From contig NZ_CP027727.1 in assembly GCF_003851685.1 (NCBI RefSeq), positions 5,704,001-5,768,000 of the forward strand: a stretch of 64,000 nucleotides of DNA, read 5' to 3'. The stretch comes from Pseudomonas sp. R5-89-07. Lineage in GTDB: Bacteria > Pseudomonadota > Gammaproteobacteria > Pseudomonadales > Pseudomonadaceae. A program made the translations under genes and the position numbers. The notes beneath the pieces are model-generated. The model had not been told where the DNA came from. It made no database searches and saw only the letters and a list, made by a program, of their open reading frames with translations. This document shows positions 1 through 7,956 of this stretch, piece after piece. Numbering within the stretch: the first letter of the stretch is position 1; each line of letters opens with the position of its first letter.

Positions 1-25
1 GATAAGCATTGGTATGTTGCACAAA

Positions 26-45
26 CGTCGCTGGAACCAGCGACG
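26..45 (-). terminator. Hairpin downstream of the small membrane protein gene
   Basis: A perfect 9-bp stem (CGTCGCTGG paired with CCAGCGACG) lies 14 bases past the stop of the minus-strand gene at 59-205. On the minus strand it is followed only by TTTGTG, so the T tract is weak and the terminator call is tentative. Confidence 0.4.
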
Positions 46-58
46 CCTTGAAGTGGTG

Positions 59-205
59 TCAGCGCTTGAATTGCTGTTGCACAGGCGAGAGTTCAACCGG
101 TGCATCGGTCTTGTTCGACCACAGGCTCTGGGCATACCCGGTGGTCACGACGCCCAGACCAAACAAAATAACCAATATCCATAGTAAATCCGGTTTACGT
201 TGCAT
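59..205 (-). CDS. Small single-pass membrane protein, 48 aa, function unknown
   Basis: The reading frame starts at an ATG preceded by a purine-rich GAAGGGGGG ribosome binding site and ends at TGA. The protein has a short basic N-terminus (MQRKPD), one hydrophobic segment at about residues 7-26 (LLWILVILFGLGVVTTGYA) and a polar C-terminus ending QQQFKR. This gives one transmembrane helix or an uncleaved signal anchor. I do not recognise a named family. The strong ribosome site, codon use and hairpin downstream support it as a real gene. It points away from the EVE-domain gene. Confidence 0.6.
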   Translation of the reverse strand: MQRKPDLLWILVILFGLGVVTTGYAQSLWSNKTDAPVELSPVQQQFKR

Positions 206-399
206 CGATTGCCCCCCTTCAGGCACCTCGTACACGATGACAACAACGTTCCAAAGTAGTCCGTTGCAGCTGCGCCAAGCTTAAAAGCCGGCATTCTGAG
301 GTAACGTGAACCAACACGCAAACCTTGACGTCAACCGACTGTCGGTTTGTCACGGCATTGCCCGACAACTTGCCCAATGCCTTTTTCAGGAGCCCAAAA

Positions 400-849
400 A
401 TGGCCTATTGGCTGATGAAATCCGAGCCTGACGAACTGTCCATACATGACTTGGAAAAGCTCGGCCAAGCCCGCTGGGACGGGGTGCGCAATTACCAGGC
501 GCGCAACTTTCTACGAGCCATGGCGGTGGGCGATGAATTTTTTTTCTACCACTCCAGCTGCCCGGAGCCGGGCATTGCCGGCGTCGGTAAAATCATCGAG
601 GCCGCCTATCCCGACCCGACCGCACTTGAGCCGGACAGCCATTATTTCGACGCCAAGGCCACCCCGGAGAAAAACCCGTGGAGCGCAATCGACGTCGCGC
701 ATGTGCAGACCTTTCCCAAGGTGCTGGGCCTGGGCTACCTCAAACAGCAGGCCGCGCTGGCCGAATTGCCTTTGGTGCAAAAAGGCAGCCGGCTCTCGGT
801 GATGCCGGTCACTGCCGAGCAGTGGGCGGCGGTGATGGGTTTGCGTTGA
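400..849 (+). CDS. EVE domain-containing protein
   Basis: A 149-aa cytoplasmic protein that is a stand-alone EVE domain (PUA-like fold, same superfamily as YTH readers of modified RNA). Typical motifs are WLMKSEP at residues 4-10, WDGVRNYQARN at 26-36, FYHS at 49-52 and GIAGV at 58-62. The start was set at the ATG at 400 because it follows a CAGGAG ribosome site and matches the usual EVE N-terminus. The longer frame reaching back to 325 adds residues unlike the family. EVE domains are thought to bind modified bases in nucleic acids, but the ligand of this small house-keeping type is not established. It converges with the FliL-like gene with a 4-base gap. Confidence 0.85.
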   Translation: MAYWLMKSEPDELSIHDLEKLGQARWDGVRNYQARNFLRAMAVGDEFFFYHSSCPEPGIAGVGKIIEAAYPDPTALEPDSHYFDAKATPEKNPWSAIDVAHVQTFPKVLGLGYLKQQAALAELPLVQKGSRLSVMPVTAEQWAAVMGLR

Positions 850-853
850 GGCG

Positions 854-1261
854 TTACTGGATGATCAGGTTGTTGAACAACAGGTCTTCTACCACCGGCT
901 TGCCGGTCTCATCGTTCATCACCTGCTGGGTTTGTTTCAACGCTTCCTGACGCAGCTTTTCCTTACCTTCAACGCTGCTCATGGTTTCGTTGGTCTGTTG
1001 GGTAAACAGCGCCACCAGTTGGTTGCGAATCAACGCATCGTTGGCTTTGACCGCTGCGGCGGCCTCGGTACCGGTCACGCGCAGGGCGATATCGGCCTTG
1101 AAGACCTTGAGCTTGGCCGTGCCATCCAGCCCGTAGTTGCCCACGAACGGCGGGGTGAGGCTGATATAGCTGACTTTCGGCGCCTCGCCCTCTTTGGCTT
1201 CTTCGGCCTGGGCTGCCATCGGCAAGGTCAGGGCCAGCATCAACAGGATCCACGCTTTCAC
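854..1261 (-). CDS. FliL-family periplasmic protein
   Basis: A 135-aa protein with a cleavable-looking signal peptide (residues 1-19, ending AAQA) followed by a FliL-type domain. It contains the characteristic C-terminal stretch VEDLLFNNLIIQ. Unlike flagellar FliL, which keeps an N-terminal membrane anchor near the stator, this paralogue appears to be exported and lies outside any flagellar cluster, so a flagellar role is not implied. The start is GTG at 1261 with GAGGAA six bases upstream; an ATG a few bases earlier is in another frame. It is divergent from the oxidoreductase gene across about 150 bases. Confidence 0.75.
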   Translation of the reverse strand: MKAWILLMLALTLPMAAQAEEAKEGEAPKVSYISLTPPFVGNYGLDGTAKLKVFKADIALRVTGTEAAAAVKANDALIRNQLVALFTQQTNETMSSVEGKEKLRQEALKQTQQVMNDETGKPVVEDLLFNNLIIQ

Positions 1262-1411
1262 AGTTCATTCCTCGAATTCGGTTGCCGGGTAGCATAACGC
1301 TAGCAAGGCTGAGCACAAGCTTATGGGGGCTTATCAGGCGCGGGCATGCTCGTTGACCCACGCGCGTACCCTCCTACACTTATCGGCCACGATGCCAAAA
1401 GGAATAGTCCG

Positions 1412-2389
1412 ATGAAAGCTGTGCTGTGCAAAGCCTTCGGCCCCGCCGAAACCCTGGTGCTGGAAGAGATCGCCAGCCCTGCGATCAAGAAGAACGAAAT
1501 CCTGCTGGACGTGCACGCGGCCGGGGTGAATTTCCCGGATACCCTGATTATCGAAGGCAAGTACCAGTTCAAGCCACCCTTTCCGTTTTCGCCGGGTGGC
1601 GAAGCGGCGGGCGTGGTGAGCGAGGTTGGGGAGAAGGTCAGCCACTTGAAAGTCGGTGATCGTGTAATGGCCCTGACCGGCTGGGGCAGCTTTGCCGAGC
1701 AGGTTGCGGTGCCTGGCTACAATGTGCTGCCGATCCCGCCCAGCATGGACTTCAACACCGCCGCCGCCTTCAGCATGACCTACGGCACCTCGATGCACGC
1801 GCTGAAACAGCGCGCCCACCTGCAACCCGGCGAAACCCTGTTGGTACTCGGCGCTTCCGGTGGCGTGGGCCTGGCCGCCGTGGAAATCGGCAAGGCCATG
1901 GGCGCGCGGGTGATCGCCGCCGCCAGCAGCGCCGACAAGCTCGCGGTGGCCAAGGCGGCCGGCGCCGATGAGCTGATCAACTACAGCGAAGCCAACCTCA
2001 AGGACGAGGTCAAGCGCCTGACCGACGGCAACGGCGCCGACGTGATCTACGACCCTGTGGGTGGTGACCTGTTTGACCAGGCCATCCGCTCAATCGCCTG
2101 GAACGGCCGCTTGCTGGTGGTGGGCTTTGCCAGCGGGCGCATTCCGGAACTGCCGGTAAACCTGGCGCTGCTCAAGGGCGCGGCAGTGGTGGGCGTATTC
2201 TGGGGCTCGTTTGCCCAGCGTCAGCCGCAGGACAATGCGGCGAATTTTCAGCAGTTGTTCACTTGGTACGGTGAGGGCAAGCTCAAGCCGTTGGTGTCGC
2301 GGGTGTATGCGTTGGAACAGGCTGCCCAGGCAATCAATGACCTGGGGCAGCGCAAGGCGGTGGGCAAGGTGGTCGTTCAAACCCGCTGA
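1412..2389 (+). CDS. NADPH:quinone oxidoreductase family protein (zinc-independent MDR)
   Basis: 325 aa, medium-chain dehydrogenase/reductase of the quinone-reductase branch. It has a GroES-like domain at residues 1-120 and a Rossmann domain with the nucleotide motif GASGGVG at 147-153. The structural and catalytic zinc ligands of alcohol dehydrogenases are absent, as expected for the quinone reductase/enoyl reductase branch. The start at 1412 (MKAVLCKAFG) matches the family and follows AAAAGGAA. The upstream in-frame start at 1346 would add an atypical leader. The physiological substrate cannot be read from sequence. The gene precedes glpT as in P. aeruginosa (PA5234-PA5235), and a REPIN lies just after its stop. 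Confidence 0.85.
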   Translation: MKAVLCKAFGPAETLVLEEIASPAIKKNEILLDVHAAGVNFPDTLIIEGKYQFKPPFPFSPGGEAAGVVSEVGEKVSHLKVGDRVMALTGWGSFAEQVAVPGYNVLPIPPSMDFNTAAAFSMTYGTSMHALKQRAHLQPGETLLVLGASGGVGLAAVEIGKAMGARVIAAASSADKLAVAKAAGADELINYSEANLKDEVKRLTDGNGADVIYDPVGGDLFDQAIRSIAWNGRLLVVGFASGRIPELPVNLALLKGAAVVGVFWGSFAQRQPQDNAANFQQLFTWYGEGKLKPLVSRVYALEQAAQAINDLGQRKAVGKVVVQTR

Positions 2390-2409
2390 CCGGTATGAAA
2401 TGCATTCAA

Positions 2410-2505
2410 ATGTGGGAGGGGGCTTGCCCCCGATGGCGGTTATTCAGTCAACCTATTCACAACTGATCCACCGTAATCGGGGGCAAGCCCCCTCCCACAT
2501 TTGGA
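2410..2505. repeat. REPIN (paired inverted REP, GTGGGAGGGGGCTTGC type)
   Basis: Two inverted copies of the REP unit ATGTGGGAGGGGGCTTGC flank an imperfect palindromic centre, giving one long hairpin of about 90 bases. It lies 21 bases after the oxidoreductase stop. The same unit recurs near 24820, 33573, 47718 and 58172. Confidence 0.9.
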
Positions 2506-2557
2506 TCTCCAGGGACTCGCAGACTCCAATTCCGACCACAACTTATCTATTAGCGAC

Positions 2558-2575
2558 ATGTTCATAAGAGAACAT
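2558..2575 (+). promoter_or_regulatory. GlpR-type operator 1 upstream of glpT
   Basis: ATGTTCATAAGAGAACAT is an 18-bp site with perfect ATGTTC/GAACAT arms, extended by one base pair on each side. It agrees with the enterobacterial GlpR operator consensus (ATGTTCGATAACGAACAT) in both arms. Inference: repression of glpT by a DeoR-family GlpR, relieved by glycerol 3-phosphate or glycerol. The glpR gene is not in this window. Confidence 0.72.
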
Positions 2576-2618
2576 GCAATTGCTCCGTTTTCCTGTGTTT
2601 GCGGATAAGAGGCGATGC

Positions 2619-2638
2619 TATTTTCGGTAACGAAACTG
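2619..2638 (+). promoter_or_regulatory. GlpR-type operator 2 upstream of glpT
   Basis: TATTTTCGGTAACGAAACTG matches the 20-base GlpR consensus at about 15 positions, including the central TCG-TAACGAA core. It lies about 45 bases upstream of the glpT start and overlaps a possible extended -10 (TGCTATTTT). Two spaced operators would suit cooperative repression. Confidence 0.6.
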
Positions 2639-2683
2639 TAACATTCGCATCCGCAGTCAAAACAAGAAATTTGGAGCTCTTGA

Positions 2684-4021
2684 ATGTTTGCTTTCTTTCG
2701 ACCTGCCGCACACCAGGCGCCCCTGCCTGAAGAAAAAATAGACAGTACCTACCGACGACTGCGCTGGCAGATCTTCGCTGGTATTTTCTTTGGTTACGCC
2801 GGCTACTACTTGCTGCGCAAAAACTTCTCCTTGGCCATGCCCTACCTGATCGACGAGGGTTACACCCGTGGTGAGCTGGGCTTGGCGATGTCGGCCATCG
2901 CGATCGCCTACGGCCTGTCCAAGTTTCTCATGGGCCTGGTGTCCGACCGCTCCAACCCGCGCTACTTCCTGCCCTTCGGCCTGCTGGTTTCAGCCGGGGT
3001 GATGTTCATTTTCGGTTTCGCGCCTTGGGCCACATCCAGCGTGACCATGATGTTCATTTTGTTGTTCATCAACGGCTGGGCCCAGGGCATGGGCTGGCCG
3101 CCGAGTGGGCGGACCATGGTGCACTGGTGGTCGCAGAAGGAACGCGGCGGCGTGGTCTCGGTATGGAACGTGGCGCATAACGTCGGCGGCGGCCTGATCG
3201 GCCCGCTGTTCCTGTTGGGCATGGCCTGGTTCAACGACTGGCACGCGGCCTTCTATGTGCCGGCGACCGTGGCGTTGCTGGTGGCGGCGTTCGCCTTCAT
3301 TACCATGCGTGACACCCCGCAGTCGGTGGGCCTGCCGCCTATCGAGAAGTACAAGAACGACTACCCGGAAGGCTACGACGCCAGCCACGAAGACGAATTC
3401 AGTGCCAAGGAAATCTTCGTCAAGTACGTGCTGCGCAACAAAATGCTGTGGTACATCGCGTTCGCCAACGTGTTCGTCTACCTGCTGCGCTACGGCGTAC
3501 TGGACTGGGCGCCGACCTACCTGAAAGAAGCCAAGCATTTCACGGTCGACAAATCGTCGTGGGCGTATTTCTTTTACGAGTGGGCAGGTATCCCGGGCAC
3601 GCTGCTGTGCGGCTGGATGTCAGACAAGATCTTCCGTGGCAATCGCGGCCTGACCGGCATCGTGTTCATGGCGCTGGTGACCGTGGCGACCCTGGTTTAC
3701 TGGCTCAACCCGCCGGGCAATCCAATGGTCGACATGATCGCGCTGTTCTCCATCGGCTTTTTGATCTATGGCCCGGTGATGCTGATCGGCCTGCAGGCGC
3801 TGGAACTGGCGCCGAAGAAAGCCGCGGGTACGGCTGCGGGCTTCACCGGCCTGTTCGGCTACCTGGGCGGTTCGGTGGCCGCAAGTGCGGCGATGGGCTA
3901 CACCGTGGACCACTTCGGTTGGGACGGTGGCTTCGTGCTGCTGATCGGCGCGTGCATCCTGGCAATCGCCTTCCTGATCCCAACGCTGTGGCACACCAAC
4001 AGCGTCAGCTCGGCGCGCTAA
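2684..4021 (+). CDS. glpT: Glycerol-3-phosphate:phosphate antiporter GlpT
   Basis: 445 aa, organophosphate:phosphate antiporter family of the major facilitator superfamily, with 12 predicted membrane helices in the inner membrane. It imports sn-glycerol 3-phosphate in exchange for phosphate. The two arginines that bind phosphate in E. coli GlpT are at the same positions here: R45 in YYLLRKNF and R269 in VYLLRYG. The length is close to that of the E. coli protein. Two GlpR-like operators lie in its 5' region. In Pseudomonas GlpT is also the known route of fosfomycin entry. The stop overlaps the stop of the convergent ChaC-like gene by 3-4 bases. Confidence 0.95.
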   Translation: MFAFFRPAAHQAPLPEEKIDSTYRRLRWQIFAGIFFGYAGYYLLRKNFSLAMPYLIDEGYTRGELGLAMSAIAIAYGLSKFLMGLVSDRSNPRYFLPFGLLVSAGVMFIFGFAPWATSSVTMMFILLFINGWAQGMGWPPSGRTMVHWWSQKERGGVVSVWNVAHNVGGGLIGPLFLLGMAWFNDWHAAFYVPATVALLVAAFAFITMRDTPQSVGLPPIEKYKNDYPEGYDASHEDEFSAKEIFVKYVLRNKMLWYIAFANVFVYLLRYGVLDWAPTYLKEAKHFTVDKSSWAYFFYEWAGIPGTLLCGWMSDKIFRGNRGLTGIVFMALVTVATLVYWLNPPGNPMVDMIALFSIGFLIYGPVMLIGLQALELAPKKAAGTAAGFTGLFGYLGGSVAASAAMGYTVDHFGWDGGFVLLIGACILAIAFLIPTLWHTNSVSSAR

Positions 4022-4671
4022 CCGCCTGAGCAATCCTTTGCACAACGCTTGAGCCGCGCCTCCAGGTTTTTATCTGGCATGGCGTGGCTACGCAGGGCGT
4101 TCACGGTCTGCTCGACATAATCGCGAGTGGTGCCGTAACGCCCGCAAGCGCTTTGCAGCACATGATTGAGCACGATATCAGGCAAGTTGCCGGCGTAGCT
4201 GGGCAAGTGCCGTTCCAGCACAAACCCCAACGCCTGTACCTGACTGCCGTCTTCCAACCGGCAACTGAGCCAGTGCGGTCGGTAGGACGGGTAAGGCATC
4301 TCGCGTTGCCATAACGCATAAAGCGACGCCTCCAACTGATCTTCCGGCAAGCGGTAAGCAAACCCGCTGCACGAACCGCCGCGATCCAGCCCGAACACCA
4401 GCCCCGGCAACTCCGGCGTACCGCGGTGTTCGTGAGACCACAGGTACAGGCCCCGGTGATAGCCATGTACACGTGCCCGCACCCGCTCGGTGGACGAACA
4501 TTCCGGGCGCCAGATCAGCGAACCATACGCAAACAGCCAGACCGGCCCACCCTTGTGCCGACCCATGGTGGCCTGCATCGAGCTCATCAATTGTTCGTGC
4601 GTGAGTTGCGGCCCCAGATCGAGCCGCGGAGGGTAAGCCAACTGCAAAAGATCGGTTTCAATGGCGGTCAT
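4018..4671 (-). CDS. ChaC-type gamma-glutamylcyclotransferase (glutathione-specific family)
   Basis: 217 aa. The GGCT fold signature YGSLIW is at residues 49-54, and the ChaC-type catalytic glutamate sits in [10 protein letters not shown] (E124). ChaC enzymes cleave glutathione to 5-oxoproline and Cys-Gly in the cytosol. The gene starts only 27 bases after the stop of the TonB-dependent receptor on the same strand, so the two are probably cotranscribed. An AGGAGG lies 16 bases before the ATG, unusually far, with no alternative in-frame start between. The pairing suggests a link between outer-membrane uptake and gamma-glutamyl or sulfur metabolism, which is inference. Confidence 0.85.
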   Translation of the reverse strand: MTAIETDLLQLAYPPRLDLGPQLTHEQLMSSMQATMGRHKGGPVWLFAYGSLIWRPECSSTERVRARVHGYHRGLYLWSHEHRGTPELPGLVFGLDRGGSCSGFAYRLPEDQLEASLYALWQREMPYPSYRPHWLSCRLEDGSQVQALGFVLERHLPSYAGNLPDIVLNHVLQSACGRYGTTRDYVEQTVNALRSHAMPDKNLEARLKRCAKDCSGG

Positions 4672-4698
4672 GGCAAAAAGCGGTGCGCCTCCTATGTA

Positions 4699-7086
4699 TT
4701 ACCAGTTGTAAGCGACTTTACCGTAATAAAACGCGCCGCTGTAACCGTACGGCGAAAAAGTGCTGTAGGCGAGATTGCCGCCACTGCTGGCGTAGGCATT
4801 GACCTTCTCCGGGTATTTATCGGTGACGTTGTCGCCACCCAGGGTGAAAGTCCAGTTTTTCAATTTGTAATCCGCCGACAGATCGAGCACCCAGGCCGCC
4901 TTGAAGGTCTGGTCGTTGACCTTGTCCGCCTGGTAGCTGGTGAACTCACCATAGCGCACCAGGTTGCTGTGCAGCGCCCACTGGCCGAAGGTGAAATCGT
5001 TGCCCAGGCTCAGCTTGTGCTGGGGCGTGGTGTCGCCGAGCAAACCAATGCGCTCGCGACGGTCCACCCGCACCAGGTTGGCGCCCAGACTGTCGAGGAC
5101 CGCCGGATTGGCCTTTACGTCGGTGACTTTGGTGTGGTTGTAGTTGTAGCCCACGGTGCTGTTCCAGCGAATACCGTTATCGAACTGATAGCGATAGTTG
5201 GCCACCAGGTCGACACCGTCGGTGCTGGTGTCGGTGGCATTGGTGAAGTAACGCGCGGTGGTGTAGTTGATGTTGCCGACCCCGTTGGCTTGCAGGTAGG
5301 CAACCGTCGCCGGGTTGAGCGCTAGGTTGGACGAAAGACTGATGCGGTCACGTATGTCGATGCGATACACATCCAGCGTCACCGTCAGATCATCGGCAGG
5401 CTCCAGCACCAGGCCAAGGCTGTAGTTGCGCGACTTTTCGGCCTTGAGGTCTTCGGCGCCGAGCAGTCGCGCCACCTGGCTGTTGGCCGGGAACGTGCCG
5501 GCCTCCTGGATCGTATTGCCGATCAACTGCGACGAGGTATAGGCGAAATTCTGCTGGGCCAGGGACGGCGCGCGAAAGCCGTTGGAAATGCTGCCGCGCA
5601 ACGCCACTTGCGGAGTGAAGTCGTAACGGGCCGACAGCGAACCGCTGAGGTTGGAACCAAAATCACTGTAGTCCTCATGGCGTACCGCAGCCGAGGCGCT
5701 GAGTTTTTCGGTGAAGTTGGTTTCCAGGTCCAGATATTGCGCCCAGTTATGCCGGGTGCTGGTGCCCGCATCCGCATCGCGGAAGCCGCCGAGGCCCGAG
5801 CTGCCGGTCTGGTAGTAGGACGCGGGCTCCCCTGCTTCGATTTGATAGCCCTGATGCAGGTATTCACCGCCAAACGCCACGGAAACCGGGTATGGCAGGA
5901 ACCCCAGGTCAAACTCACGGGACAGGTCCAGGCTGACTTGCTTCTGATCGTTGCTCAAGGTGCCATTGTTGAATTTGCGCGGCGTGCTCAGGCCCAGGGA
6001 CGTATTGATGGTTTCAGTGCCCAGTTCGTACTGGTTCTTGCCGTAGTTGGCCGACAAATCGTAATGCCAGTCGTAAGCCAGCAGACCGCGCAAGCCGACC
6101 ACCAGGGAGGTGTCTTCCAGGTTGCCCTTGATCAGCGGCAAGTAACCGTTGGGGTTGAGCGCCGCAATGTTGTTGGACGCATTGCTCGCTCGATAGAACG
6201 CCGCCGTTTCGCCGCGTCGCTTGCTGTAGCCGCCGAAGGTGTAGAACTCTGCCGCATCGCTGAAGGCATATTCGGAGTTGAACTGGAACTTGCCTTCATT
6301 GGTAGCCGGCTCGCCCTGACGGAACACACGCTGGCCGTAGGTGGTGGAGCCGATGCTGCCGGGGCGGTAATCATTGCCGGCGCGGTTGGTGTAATCGTTA
6401 TCGGCGCCTTCGGCCGAAAGGTTGATAAAGCCGTTGTCACCCAATGCCAGGCCGGTGTTGCCACTGACAGTGCGCTGTATTCCGTCGCCCTTCTTGTATT
6501 CACCGAACTTGGTGGAGATCGAGCCGCCATGGTCGGCATGCTTGAGGATCACGTTGATCACTCCGGCGATCGCATCGGAGCCGTAACGTGCAGAGGCGCC
6601 ATCACGCAGCACTTCGATGTGGTCGACTGCCGAGAGCGGGATCGCGTTCAAGTCTGCCGGTGCAGAACCACGGCCCACCGCTCCGCCGAGATTGACGAAG
6701 GCACTGGTGTGACGGCGCTTGCCGTTGACCAGCACCAACACCTGGTCCGGCGATAGGCCGCGCAACTGCGCCGGGCGCACCAGTTCGGCGCCATCGACCA
6801 GGCTTGGCCGGGGAAAGTTGATCGATGGAATCAGGCGCGCCAACACCGCGCCCAACTCGTCGGAGCCGGTGCTGCGCAGGGTTTCGCCGGAGATCACGTC
6901 GATAGGCGACAACGAAGCGCTGGCAGTGCGCTCCTGGGCGCGGGTACCGGTGACGATCACGGTGTCCAGCCTGGGCGCTTCGGCGGCAGGCGTTTCGTCT
7001 GCCAGGACGGGATTGAACCCCACAGCGGTCAGCAAATTGGCCGACAAAATCGCTGAGTACAGCGCGTGTTTCTTGTAACTCCCCAT
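4699..7086 (-). CDS. TonB-dependent outer-membrane receptor, ligand unknown
   Basis: 795 aa. A signal peptide (about residues 1-29) is followed by a candidate TonB box region (LDTVIVTGTR), a plug domain to about residue 175 containing VLVLVNGKRR and YGSDAIAGVINVILK, and a 22-strand barrel. The C-terminus ends in aromatic VAYNW, consistent with barrel assembly. The protein takes up a scarce ligand across the outer membrane using TonB-ExbB-ExbD energy. The plug resembles iron-complex and vitamin-type receptors in general databases, but I see nothing that fixes the ligand. No extra N-terminal signalling domain is present, so it is not a FecA-type transducer. It is followed by the ChaC-type gene. 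Confidence 0.85.
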   Translation of the reverse strand: MGSYKKHALYSAILSANLLTAVGFNPVLADETPAAEAPRLDTVIVTGTRAQERTASASLSPIDVISGETLRSTGSDELGAVLARLIPSINFPRPSLVDGAELVRPAQLRGLSPDQVLVLVNGKRRHTSAFVNLGGAVGRGSAPADLNAIPLSAVDHIEVLRDGASARYGSDAIAGVINVILKHADHGGSISTKFGEYKKGDGIQRTVSGNTGLALGDNGFINLSAEGADNDYTNRAGNDYRPGSIGSTTYGQRVFRQGEPATNEGKFQFNSEYAFSDAAEFYTFGGYSKRRGETAAFYRASNASNNIAALNPNGYLPLIKGNLEDTSLVVGLRGLLAYDWHYDLSANYGKNQYELGTETINTSLGLSTPRKFNNGTLSNDQKQVSLDLSREFDLGFLPYPVSVAFGGEYLHQGYQIEAGEPASYYQTGSSGLGGFRDADAGTSTRHNWAQYLDLETNFTEKLSASAAVRHEDYSDFGSNLSGSLSARYDFTPQVALRGSISNGFRAPSLAQQNFAYTSSQLIGNTIQEAGTFPANSQVARLLGAEDLKAEKSRNYSLGLVLEPADDLTVTLDVYRIDIRDRISLSSNLALNPATVAYLQANGVGNINYTTARYFTNATDTSTDGVDLVANYRYQFDNGIRWNSTVGYNYNHTKVTDVKANPAVLDSLGANLVRVDRRERIGLLGDTTPQHKLSLGNDFTFGQWALHSNLVRYGEFTSYQADKVNDQTFKAAWVLDLSADYKLKNWTFTLGGDNVTDKYPEKVNAYASSGGNLAYSTFSPYGYSGAFYYGKVAYNW

Positions 7087-7415
7087 ACCGCTCCCCTTGA
7101 ATCAGGAATCAGAACTTCACTGCTCTGAATTCGTACGATCGGTCCGGCTGGCGGGCGGTGGCGGTCAGTGTGTTGGTGTCTGAAGAAGATCGGTAGTCCG
7201 TTGAGATATAGCTTAATGATATTTATGAAACAAATTAAATACCTTTAAAGAATAAGAGAAAGCATAAGCAAGCAGACCCCTCCGTCAGGATTGAGGACAA
7301 CAATCCCGCTACTTTCAGCCCCGGTTCAGCCTGGGGATACGCCAAACCGTCAAAATGGCGCGTACAGAACGACCCACTTAGCCGCCCTTCAAACCGACTA
7401 TCGAGGTCGCACCCC
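7087..7415. other. Divergent intergenic region, receptor gene / PagP-like gene
   Basis: About 330 bases. The stretch 7200-7260 is markedly AT-rich (GATATAGCTTAATGATATTT and following), unlike its surroundings, and probably holds the receptor promoter on the minus strand. I do not see a clear 19-bp Fur box. No conserved reading frame or RNA gene was recognised; the short frames here look like noise. Confidence 0.5.
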
Positions 7416-7898
7416 ATGAAAACATTTCGATTGCCTGGCCTGTTATTTCTCGCCCAAGCCACCACGGCGTTGGCTGGCGAAACATTGGCTGCCGAGGACG
7501 ACAAAGGCTTCTGGTACGCCCAGACCAGCGTCTACACCCGACACTTCGCGCCGGACCCGGAGCACAACAATAACCAGGACCTGATCGGCCTGGAGCGCAA
7601 CGAAGCCTCAGGTTTTGTGTATGGCGGGGCGACCTTTCGCAACTCGTTCCGCCAGCGTTCGTACTACGCCTATGCGGGCAAGCGCTACGACATGGCCGAG
7701 TACCCGGTGTACCTGAAGGTCACAGGCGGGGCGATCCAGGGTTATTGCGGCAAGTACCGCGACAAGATCCCGCTGAACCGTTACGGCGTGGCGCCCGTGA
7801 TCATTCCATCCATAGGCACGCATTACGGGCCGGTGGCGGCGGAATTGGTGTTGCTGGGGTTCAATGCGGCGATGGTGACGGCGGGGTTGCGGTTCTGA
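7416..7898 (+). CDS. PagP-like outer-membrane protein (possible lipid A palmitoyltransferase)
   Basis: 160 aa with a signal peptide (about residues 1-20), then a small eight-strand-barrel-sized domain ending in phenylalanine (AGLRF). Features line up with PagP: H43 in YTRHF with the PagP HARF histidine, N76-S77 in FRNSF with the PagP KDSW Asp-Ser pair, and IPSIGTHYGPV with the PagP LPLASVGYGPV segment. PagP moves palmitate from phospholipid to lipid A in the outer membrane. Asn replaces the catalytic Asp. Divergent PagP proteins are known in Pseudomonas. Related entries are often mislabelled glycerol-3-phosphate transporter because of neighbourhood. Assignment is by eye and moderate. Confidence 0.55.
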   Translation: MKTFRLPGLLFLAQATTALAGETLAAEDDKGFWYAQTSVYTRHFAPDPEHNNNQDLIGLERNEASGFVYGGATFRNSFRQRSYYAYAGKRYDMAEYPVYLKVTGGAIQGYCGKYRDKIPLNRYGVAPVIIPSIGTHYGPVAAELVLLGFNAAMVTAGLRF

Positions 7899-7932
7899 GC
7901 GGGCAAGCCCACTCCCACCATTTGATCGGCGT
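7899..7932. repeat. Solitary partial REP unit
   Basis: AGCGGGCAAGCCCACTCCCA directly after the PagP-like stop is a single REP half without an inverted partner. It resembles but does not equal the units of the full REPINs elsewhere in the window. Confidence 0.6.
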
Positions 7933-7956
7933 TTAACCCTGATGTTTTTGCTCTGC

